From assembly GCA_945885485.1 (NCBI GenBank), contig CAMCYT010000090.1:1-9532 (forward strand): a stretch of 9,532 bases of DNA. Reading direction: 5' to 3'. The position numbers were made by a program, and so were the translations under genes. Below, in pieces: positions 1 to 5,581 of this stretch. The DNA comes from Prosthecobacter debontii (GTDB lineage: Bacteria > Verrucomicrobiota > Verrucomicrobiia > Verrucomicrobiales > Akkermansiaceae). Below the pieces are notes generated by a model. It did no database searches. It was not told where the DNA came from and saw only the letters and a program-made list of their open reading frames with translations. Every line of letters begins with the position of its first letter. Within the stretch, counting starts at the first letter, position 1.

Positions 1-1
1 A

Positions 2-184
2 GCAAAATTCCGCGACACTTTTATGAATTGGGTTCGCGATGGATTTGCCGATCGCGCCTGGTCCATCTACCGCCATAGCCCCATCGACCCAGAAAAAGAA
101 ACCACCCGCTTCGAATGGGCCGAAGGTGGCGACGCCGCCGCATCCATCGGCATGGCCTACACCGCCCGCGAACTCTTTTCTTAA
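2..184 (+). CDS. C-terminal end of an unrecognised protein (5' partial)
   Basis: An open frame enters from the left edge and ends at TAA (182-184), giving 60 residues. It contains MNWVRDGFADRAWSIYRH, then an acidic stretch around EKETTRFEWAEGGDAA, and ends in MAYTARELFS. Composition and C-ending codons match the other genes here, which favours this frame over the overlapping +3 frame opening at 39. I do not recognise the family; the fragment is soluble-looking, with no membrane segment. A palindromic repeat begins one base after the stop codon, so the repeat may form the 3' end of this transcript. The start lies outside the window. Confidence 0.7.
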   Translation, partial: AKFRDTFMNWVRDGFADRAWSIYRHSPIDPEKETTRFEWAEGGDAAASIGMAYTARELFS

Positions 185-229
185 CAAGGAGCGGCGGCAT
201 CCTGTTTACCCCGATATGTGGGGCCGCCG
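185..229 (+). repeat. Palindromic element, copy A (after a stop codon)
   Basis: It starts CAAGGAG one base after the TAA at 182-184. The outer stem CGGCGGC (192-198) pairs perfectly with GCCGCCG (223-229). Inside are an unpaired left segment ATCCTGTTTA and an inner hairpin CCCC/GGGG. It is one base shorter than copies B and C because a C before the inner GGGG is missing. The outer-stem bases differ from the other copies yet remain paired, which indicates that the fold is maintained. No T-run follows, so it is not a classical intrinsic terminator. Confidence 0.85.
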
Positions 230-242
230 ACCTTAAATTATG

Positions 243-276
243 AGCAGCCCCGATGTGTCGGGGCTGCCCCTCCTTG
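243..276 (-). repeat. Palindromic element, copy A' (inverted, short form)
   Basis: Read on the minus strand it begins CAAGGAGGGGCAG and ends CGGGGCTGCTC, so it shares both ends with copy C but lacks about 11 bases of the left unpaired segment. It folds into a 10-bp perfect hairpin (244-253 with 258-267, loop TGTG). It faces copy A, so the pair spanning 185-276 begins CAAGGAG and ends CTCCTTG and can also fold as one large cruciform. An A-rich stretch follows on the + strand (277-299), which would be a T-run only upstream of the hairpin on the minus strand, so termination is not obvious in either direction. Confidence 0.8.
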
Positions 277-351
277 AAAAAAATCCAAAAAAATCTCTAA
301 GGATCATTCCACTCGTGTGTCTTTACCTTAGAAGCATGCAACAATCGATCC

Positions 352-954
352 ATGGAACCTCTACACTCCAACTCCGCCGCCAGTAGAAGCGATGGAGCCG
401 TCGCGGTTCTTTCCTCTCCCTCAAACCCGAGAACCATGGAGGAAAAATCCACGCTCCGCCAAATATTCGACGCCGAGGAATCCGCCCTCTTGCGTTACGC
501 CTTCGGCATCCTCGGCCAAAGAGAAGCCGCTGAGGACATCGTCCAAGATTCTTTCATGCGGCTTCACTCACTCTGGCACGAAGTTGAAGCCCCCCGTCCC
601 TGGCTTTTCCGCTGCGTCCGCAACCTCGCCCTCAACTACATCCGCGACAACAAACGCACCACACCCCTCGAAACAACTTCTCCAGAATCTAGCGAATTAC
701 AAATCACAGCGCCGAATCCAGATGTATCCCTCGGTAAAATGGAAGCCGTCGGAACCCTCCAACTCCTCATCTCCGAACTCCCCGAACCAGACAAAACGAT
801 CGTCTCCCTCAAATACCTTTCCGGCCTCTGCTACGAAGAAATAGCACACCAAACCAACCTCACTGTCTCCAACGTCGGCTACAAACTCCACCACATCCTC
901 AAATCCCTAGCCACCTCACTCCGCCACATGGGCATCGAATCACCCGAAGGCTGA
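352..954 (+). CDS. ECF-type RNA polymerase sigma factor (sigma-70 family)
   Basis: This is a 200-residue cytoplasmic sigma factor that would direct RNA polymerase to a specific promoter set. Region 2 lies at about residues 38-103, with the core-binding and -10 recognition signature AEDIVQDSFMRL (59-71) and PWLFRCVRNLALNYIRD (83-99). An acidic linker follows (about 104-130). Region 4 lies at about 134-190, with the -35-binding helix-turn-helix at YEEIAHQTNLTVSNVGYKLHHIL. No region 1.1 or 3 is present, as expected for an ECF factor. The first 28 residues are Ser/Pro-rich and outside the domain, so the ATG at 436 (MEEKSTLRQIF) is a credible alternative start; neither start has a Shine-Dalgarno. 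The next gene encodes a protein with an anti-sigma-like cytoplasmic N-terminus, suggesting a sigma/regulator pair. Family assignment is firm; the target regulon is unknown. Confidence 0.93.
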   Translation: MEPLHSNSAASRSDGAVAVLSSPSNPRTMEEKSTLRQIFDAEESALLRYAFGILGQREAAEDIVQDSFMRLHSLWHEVEAPRPWLFRCVRNLALNYIRDNKRTTPLETTSPESSELQITAPNPDVSLGKMEAVGTLQLLISELPEPDKTIVSLKYLSGLCYEEIAHQTNLTVSNVGYKLHHILKSLATSLRHMGIESPEG

Positions 955-959
955 AAGTT

Positions 960-973
960 TCAAATCTCAAATC
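960..973 (+). repeat. 7-bp tandem repeat TCAAATC x2
   Basis: Two perfect copies of TCAAATC lie just after the sigma-factor stop and run into a degenerate third unit (TCAATTTTC). Similar period-7/8 words occur in the other gaps: TAATCTCC-like units at 4849-4872, CTCTAAT x2 at 5518-5531 and ACTGATC x2 at 5546-5559. Confidence 0.6.
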
Positions 974-1000
974 TCAATTTTCAAGTAATTAGCCCAATCC

Positions 1001-1047
1001 ATTCTCTTCCATTCAAAAATCCAAAATCAACAATCATCAATCGTAAA
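1001..1047 (+). repeat. AT-rich dispersed repeat, single arm
   Basis: The stretch shares a long run of words (TCAAAAATCCAAAATCAAC then AATCATCAATCGT) with 4732-4763 and 5391-5422. Its first 20 bases are the reverse complement, apart from one extra base, of the outer end of the right arms at 4826-4844 and 5492-5510. It is therefore a solo arm of the inverted-repeat unit seen complete in the next two gaps. Confidence 0.75.
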
Positions 1048-1067
1048 TCCCTCTTCTCTTTGCGCCC

Positions 1068-1085
1068 CTCCGCGACCTCCGCGAC
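1068..1085 (+). repeat. 9-bp tandem repeat CTCCGCGAC x2
   Basis: Two perfect tandem copies occur within a T/C/G-rich stretch starting TCTCTTTGCGCCC (1054-1066). No start codon or reading frame depends on it. Apart from this and the two repeats listed before it, I see no gene, clear promoter or hairpin terminator in the 955-1213 gap. Confidence 0.6.
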
Positions 1086-1213
1086 TATCTCCAATCGCAC
1101 CAGCGATTCTAAATCCGACATTCAGACCTTCGACTTTCGACCCTCTCCAGATTCCCAACCTCTTTATCTCCCCTGAAAACTGAATACCAGCAAACTAGCA
1201 AACTTCTCCCATC

Positions 1214-4200
1214 ATGAAAGACCTCCACACAAACCCAGACGAACACCTCGAAGCCCGCCTCACCGCGCTGGCTCTCGGCGAGGCGTCTCCCTTCGAAGCC
1301 GCTGAGCTCGAAGCTCTCTGCTCCACCAAGCCCGAACTCCAAGTCTTCCTCAATCGCACCAAAGCTCTCCACTCTCTGCTCCTCGAAACCCCACCCTCAT
1401 CCTCCGATCAATTCTGGAAACTCTCTCCAGAAAGACGCGCGAAACTCGACCCCATCATCGGACCTAACATATCAACCCACTCCAACAAAGATTCCAGCAT
1501 CCGCCGCGCTGCTTTCCGCGCTGCCTTTGGAATCGCAGCTGTTCTAACCGTCACGGTTTTCATCAAACGTTTCATCTTTCCTACCGCTTCTTTCGAGAAA
1601 TCGTCTGTGACAATCGTGGGAGGATCGGAGTTTAAAATGGAGCTGCCTAGGTCGAGGGGAATGATAATCGATTCTAACGAGGAGATCGACTTCATGCCTC
1701 CTGGTGCTACCGGCGGCGACATGAGTGGCGGCTTAGGCAACCGATCCAGCGATACTGGTCTTGTCATGAGCGATCGCGAGGGAGACGAAAAAATGAATGA
1801 AAGAAGCTCTGGAATCTTAGAAAATCAAAAAAAGCAAAAAGCATTTAAAAGCCCTCAAAATAAACGCGTCTTTGCAGAAGGTGCATCTAGCAATTTTAAC
1901 ATAGAGGCCAAAGAGTCCGAACTCTTTTCACAGATACCTCAAACAGAAAGCACGGCATCACCGACACCCACAGCCGCTCCATCTGCAAAAAAATCTGAGC
2001 CATTAATCTCTGACGTAACAAAAAGCGGAATAGGTTCAGCTACAGGCTATGCCGATGCCGCTGGTGGCGGCGGCGGTCAAAGCGATATGTCCAATACCGC
2101 GTTAGCCCTAGATGAATTGGCTTCAAACGACAGTCGTCAAAGAGGTGGATTCGAATACAAAGAGAAAGAACTCGAAAAGGATTCGCTGAAAGGTGCTAAA
2201 CCACGCGCCCGTGCAGAAGAACTGGAAAAATCTACTCGTGATAACTCATTACCAACTTTATCAAGCGTATCAGATGGTAGTGGCACCCTTCGTTCATACG
2301 GATCAAGTAATTACGCCGGAAAACTTCCAAAGACTAAAAGCCCTAGTAAAGAGGAAGCCTCATTACATAATACCGTAGAAGCCACACCCAACACTCGTGG
2401 AAAACTTTTAGCCGAAGTTGATAAAGCATGGGAAGAATCCGTTCCAGCCGATGGTCAGAGGCTATCTTCTGACCGCAGCGCACTCGACACGAATGGAACA
2501 CTCTCAAGCGCAGGCGCATCCCCAACACCGTCAGGTCAAGTGAGCGAGCTCGCCGCTCGCGAAAAAGCGACCCGAGCCAACCCCGCCATCACTAACGTAG
2601 AGGATAAAGATTTCGACCAACGCCGCCTTGAATCTGGAAAAGTCGTCGATACAAAATCCGATTACTACCGCGCCGCCTACGACAATACTATTGCCAAGAA
2701 TACAGTCGATGGAGATAAAAATCAGGGACTAGGAATCACAAATGGAAGGGTTCAAAATGGCGATCCTTTTGCGGACAACCGACCAACGGATGATCCATTT
2801 GCGGCAGCTCCAGCTGGCGATCCTTTTGCCAGCTCCACATCAGAGTCCATCGGTCAAATTGCAGATGTAGCAGAAGGTGGATTAAAACGAGATCTTTCAA
2901 CCCTCACAAAGGGAAAAGATGAAATGACCCTGAATTTCGGTACAGAAATCATAGAGTTCGATGGCTACATAGGCTACGGCTCTCCCATCGACGGAAAACC
3001 AAAACAAATCGACATCACCACCAAACACGTCGAAATAGCCCAAGGAAATAATACAGAACTAGGCTTCGGTTGGTTCAACAGATCTGAAAATCAAAAGGCC
3101 GATGTTACAGTCAACCGCGAGTTCCAGGATTCAGGGGAATATGAACCAGCACAACTACCCTATTCGGGCACTACGACCACCAGCAGCGGCACACTCAACA
3201 TACCGGTCACCCCAGCCACGCCGTCGGAGTTTGAAGCTCGTTTAACTGGGTCGGAGGGAGAAACTCTAGCCATACTCGGAGACATCCCCGTTTTAGGAAG
3301 ACTCTTCCAAACCAAACCCCCTTCCCTCACCGATCTCTCCGAAGAGCTCTCCTCATCACAAGAAGTATTCTCCACCTTCTCCCTCAACATCTCCGACGCT
3401 TCCTTCCAACTCGCCTCCGCCGCGATTGCGAAAGGCGAGCGCCCAGATCCGGCATCCATCAAGCCCGAGCAATTCTACAACGCCGTCGATTACGGCGATC
3501 CCGCACCATCCGCCTCGGAACCCGTCTCGGCTGCCATCGATCAAACTGCCCACCCCGTCATCCCCGGCCGCAACCTTGTTAGAGTCGCCGTCCGCACCGC
3601 ATCTGCTGGTCGTTCAGCCGCCCAACCCTTGCGACTCACCCTGCTCGTTGATCAATCCGGCTCTATGGTCCGCGCTGATCGCCGTGCCGCCATGGAAACC
3701 GCGCTTGCCTCACTCGCCACACTCCTAACAGAAAATGATCAGGTTACCGTCATCGGCTTTTCACGCACACCTCACCTATTAGCCGAAGCCCTACCAGGAA
3801 ATGAAGCCTCCAAACTTTCCGATCTTATCAACCAAGACGCCAGCGAAGGCGGAACGAACCTCGAACAAGCCATCAATCTAGCCACCGAACAGGCGCTCCG
3901 TCACAGGCTTGATGGTGCACAAAACCGCATTGTCCTCTTCACCGATGGCGCAGCTAACCTCGGAGATGCTGATCCCGAACGCCTCTCTAACAAAATTGAA
4001 ACCCTCCGCCAACAAGGCCTCTCCTTCGACATCGCAGGAATCGGCACCAACGACGTCAACGACAAGCTCCTCTCCGACCTCGCCCGCCACGGCAACGGCC
4101 GCTACTACCTCGTCGGTGAAAAAACTGCCAACACCCTCGCCACCCAGCTCGCCGGTACTTTCCGCCCAGCTGCAGAAAACGTCAAAATCCAAGTCAAACT

Positions 4201-4648
4201 CAACCCACAACGCGTCGGAAATTACAAGCTGATCGGCTTCGAAAAAGACCGACTCAAAACCGAGGACTTCCGCAACGACACCGTCGACGCCGCCGAGCTC
4301 GCCGCAGACGAATCAGGAGTCGCTATCTATCAGGTCGAAACCCTCCCACAAGGCACAGGAGAAATCGGCGAAGTCAGCATCCGTTTCCGCGACACCGCCT
4401 CTGACGAAATGGTCGAGCGCAAATGGACCATTCCCTACGACGCCAGCGCGCCATCCTTCGATAAAGCCAATCCCAAAACCCAACTCGCAACACTTGCGCT
4501 CTTAGCCGCCCAAAAACTCCAACCCGGCCCGCTCGCCGATGCGATCGATTTCTCAAACTACTCCGAGACCATCGCCAAGCTTAAACAAGCGAACGCCAAC
4601 TCAAGCAAAACCCAGCAGCTTCTCGACCTCATCAATAAGCTGAAATAA
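1214..4648 (+). CDS. YfbK-type VWA membrane protein with anti-sigma-like N-terminus and secretin-like insert
   Basis: The 1144 residues read as a modular membrane-anchored protein. Residues 1-80 resemble anti-sigma N-termini (LTALALGEASPFEAAELEAL) but lack the HxxxCxxC zinc motif. One membrane helix lies at about 103-122. A low-complexity, probably disordered, external linker (about 130-570) carries three DPFA motifs (519-541). A secretin-like stretch spans about 597-699. A YfbK_N-like region starts at 717 (EVFSTFSLNISDASF). The VWA domain follows with a complete metal site, D813-x-S815-x-S817, T881 and D911. A DUF3520/YfbK_C-like tail runs from about 980 to the end. VWA domains of this kind bind protein partners through a metal ion. 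Gene order after an ECF factor supports a regulatory or envelope-sensing role (inference). No Shine-Dalgarno precedes the ATG. DNA coding for the linker is noticeably more A/T-rich than that for the VWA part. Confidence 0.9.
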   Translation: MKDLHTNPDEHLEARLTALALGEASPFEAAELEALCSTKPELQVFLNRTKALHSLLLETPPSSSDQFWKLSPERRAKLDPIIGPNISTHSNKDSSIRRAAFRAAFGIAAVLTVTVFIKRFIFPTASFEKSSVTIVGGSEFKMELPRSRGMIIDSNEEIDFMPPGATGGDMSGGLGNRSSDTGLVMSDREGDEKMNERSSGILENQKKQKAFKSPQNKRVFAEGASSNFNIEAKESELFSQIPQTESTASPTPTAAPSAKKSEPLISDVTKSGIGSATGYADAAGGGGGQSDMSNTALALDELASNDSRQRGGFEYKEKELEKDSLKGAKPRARAEELEKSTRDNSLPTLSSVSDGSGTLRSYGSSNYAGKLPKTKSPSKEEASLHNTVEATPNTRGKLLAEVDKAWEESVPADGQRLSSDRSALDTNGTLSSAGASPTPSGQVSELAAREKATRANPAITNVEDKDFDQRRLESGKVVDTKSDYYRAAYDNTIAKNTVDGDKNQGLGITNGRVQNGDPFADNRPTDDPFAAAPAGDPFASSTSESIGQIADVAEGGLKRDLSTLTKGKDEMTLNFGTEIIEFDGYIGYGSPIDGKPKQIDITTKHVEIAQGNNTELGFGWFNRSENQKADVTVNREFQDSGEYEPAQLPYSGTTTTSSGTLNIPVTPATPSEFEARLTGSEGETLAILGDIPVLGRLFQTKPPSLTDLSEELSSSQEVFSTFSLNISDASFQLASAAIAKGERPDPASIKPEQFYNAVDYGDPAPSASEPVSAAIDQTAHPVIPGRNLVRVAVRTASAGRSAAQPLRLTLLVDQSGSMVRADRRAAMETALASLATLLTENDQVTVIGFSRTPHLLAEALPGNEASKLSDLINQDASEGGTNLEQAINLATEQALRHRLDGAQNRIVLFTDGAANLGDADPERLSNKIETLRQQGLSFDIAGIGTNDVNDKLLSDLARHGNGRYYLVGEKTANTLATQLAGTFRPAAENVKIQVKLNPQRVGNYKLIGFEKDRLKTEDFRNDTVDAAELAADESGVAIYQVETLPQGTGEIGEVSIRFRDTASDEMVERKWTIPYDASAPSFDKANPKTQLATLALLAAQKLQPGPLADAIDFSNYSETIAKLKQANANSSKTQQLLDLINKLK
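3002..3310 (+). other. Secretin-like segment inside the VWA protein
   Basis: Residues 597-621 read KQIDITTKHVEIAQ then ELGFGWF, matching the pattern I know from verrucomicrobial secretins (K-x-V-x-I-x-T-K-F-V-E-[IV]-x-Q...ELGFDW). Residues 635-646 (REFQDSGEYEPA) and 663-675 (IPVTPATPSEFEA) also follow that order. Residues 687-699 (ILGDIPVLGRLFQ) match the LGDIPxLGxLF signature near the end of the secretin barrel. Only about 65 residues separate the ELGFGWF and ILGDIP blocks, far fewer than in a full secretin, so most barrel strands are absent. This is from memory of the family, not a search. Confidence 0.6.
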
Positions 4649-4673
4649 TTTACAAAGCCTTTACCCACAAACC

Positions 4674-4719
4674 CAAGGAGAGGCTGCATCCTGTTTACCC
4701 CGATAAGTCGGGGCCGTCT
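4674..4719 (+). repeat. Palindromic element, copy B (after the VWA gene)
   Basis: It starts 25 bases past the VWA stop. The outer stem AGGCTGC (4681-4687) pairs with GCCGTCT (4713-4719) with one mismatch and one G-T pair. The inner hairpin CCCCGA-TAAG-TCGGGG is perfect. It differs from copy C at five positions, all but one in the outer stem; one pair changes A-T to G-C on both sides. The stop-free frame reads KERLHPVYPDKSGPS, although it is not part of a gene here. Confidence 0.9.
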
Positions 4720-4729
4720 ATATCTTCCA

Positions 4730-4836
4730 AATCAAAAATCCAAAATCAACAATCATCAATCGTCAATAAAACCGAATCACCAAACCGCTCCGACCCTCGA
4801 ATTGATTTATGATTGTTGATTGCTGATTTTTGAATG
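4730..4836 (+). repeat. AT-rich inverted repeat between VWA gene and secreted-protein gene
   Basis: The left arm (about 4731-4767) and right arm (about 4801-4836) are imperfect reverse complements built from words such as AATCAACAATCAT, with a loop of about 33 bases. Bases 4720-4776 are identical to 5379-5435, so this block is duplicated together with the adjacent palindromic element. The right arm overlaps a possible upstream start (ATG 4834) of the next gene, which is one reason for preferring the later start. A long imperfect hairpin in the mRNA leader is expected. Confidence 0.8.
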
Positions 4837-4887
4837 AAGAGAATAATCCAATCTCCTAATCTCCCAATCTCTCCCTCTTCCACCACC

Positions 4888-5331
4888 ATGAAACTCCTAA
4901 CAACTCTCCTCCTTCTCATCCTCCCACTTCTCCACGCCGAGGAACCCGCACCAGAAAAACGCGAACTCCTCTCCTCGCACTCCACCGTCGCCAAATTCAC
5001 CGGCATCAAAGACCACGTTTGCAGAGGAGCAACAGGTTTATGCCCAGATAAATGCGGATCATCCGGCAAACTCGCCACCTTCGAAATCATCGAATACCTC
5101 GCCTACGAAAAACCCGGCGAATACGGCGACCCCAAGCAAACCACTTTCCAAATCCTTATCAAAGACAACCAAGGCAACGCAAAAATCTCAGCCGAGATCC
5201 TCGCTACCATTGAATCCCTAAAACCCGACATCAAAGTCAAACTCTCCTGGAACCACGACTACGTCACCAAAGACAAATCCAGCTCCCCCGAACGCCCCAT
5301 CACCAAAATCGAACTAGAAAAATCCAATTAA
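4888..5331 (+). CDS. Small secreted protein with a Cys cluster, family not recognised
   Basis: The 147-residue product starts with a Sec signal peptide (MKLLTTLLLLILPLLHA, likely cut before EEPAPEK) with no lipobox, so it should be released outside the inner membrane. The mature part carries H-x-C-x6-C-x3-C (HVCRGATGLCPDKCG, mature N-terminal third), which could bind a metal or form a disulfide, followed by alternating hydrophobic residues typical of a small beta fold (TTFQILI, DIKVKLSWNHDYVT) and a lysine/serine-rich end. The frame is also open from ATG 4834, but those 18 extra residues come from repeat DNA and would bury the signal peptide. The chosen ATG also shares 23 identical bases of context (4876-4898) with the next gene's start (5570-5592). 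I do not recognise the family and assign no function. Confidence 0.85.
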   Translation: MKLLTTLLLLILPLLHAEEPAPEKRELLSSHSTVAKFTGIKDHVCRGATGLCPDKCGSSGKLATFEIIEYLAYEKPGEYGDPKQTTFQILIKDNQGNAKISAEILATIESLKPDIKVKLSWNHDYVTKDKSSSPERPITKIELEKSN

Positions 5332-5332
5332 A

Positions 5333-5378
5333 CAAGGAGGGGCTGCAACCTGTTTACCCCGATAAGTCGGGGCTGCCC
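5333..5378 (+). repeat. Palindromic element, copy C (2 bases after a stop codon; 5' boundary C included)
   Basis: It follows the TAA at 5329-5331 almost directly. The outer stem GGGCTGC (5340-5346) pairs with GCTGCCC (5372-5378) with one T-T mismatch. The unpaired left segment is AACCTGTTTA and the inner hairpin CCCCGA-TAAG-TCGGGG is perfect. The reading frame through it is KEGLQPVYPDKSGLP, untranslated here because the gene has already stopped. This copy is the best consensus for the family. Confidence 0.9.
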
Positions 5379-5389
5379 ATATCTTCCAA

Positions 5390-5500
5390 ATCAAAAATCC
5401 AAAATCAACAATCATCAATCGTCAATAAAACCGAACCTTCAAACAGCTCTGATCCCAGAATCGATTGACGATTGATGAATGACGATTGTTGATTTTTGAA
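5390..5500 (+). repeat. AT-rich inverted repeat upstream of the large membrane-protein gene
   Basis: The left arm (about 5391-5424) and right arm (about 5462-5500) are imperfect reverse complements of the same word family as at 4730-4836. Bases 5379-5435 match 4720-4776 exactly, and 5490-5510 match 4824-4844 exactly, while the loops differ. The stretch 5511-5570 holds only short tandem words (CTCTAAT x2, ACTGATC x2). No Shine-Dalgarno or clear promoter is visible before the ATG at 5582. Confidence 0.8.
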
Positions 5501-5581
5501 TGAAGAGAATCTTCTACCTCTAATCTCTAATCCCCAAACTCTTCCACTGATCACTGATCACTAACCACTTCTTCCACCACC

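Noticed and set aside
39..236. 65-residue + strand reading frame starting at 39
   Set aside because: It overlaps in another frame the continuing gene that ends at 184, is Pro/Ser-rich like a shadow frame, and ends by running through palindromic copy A.
244..299. Intrinsic terminator after copy A'
   Set aside because: The hairpin is strong, but on the + strand it is followed by A-runs, not a T-run, and on the minus strand the T-run precedes the hairpin.
3878..4210. Minus-strand reading frames opposite the VWA domain
   Set aside because: The + frame encodes a complete VWA metal site here; the reverse frames are composition-driven shadows.
4801..4850. Sigma-70 style promoter in the AT-rich right arm (TTGATT or TTGTTG words)
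   Set aside because: The words belong to the dispersed repeat and no convincing -10 box at the right spacing can be singled out.
4834..4887. Upstream start ATG at 4834 for the small secreted protein
   Set aside because: The extra 18 residues come from the inverted repeat and would place the signal peptide internally; the ATG at 4888 shares its context with the next gene's start.
4674..5435. CRISPR array formed by the repeated 45-bp units
   Set aside because: Copies are hundreds of bases apart, separated by genes, in both orientations, and without regular spacers.
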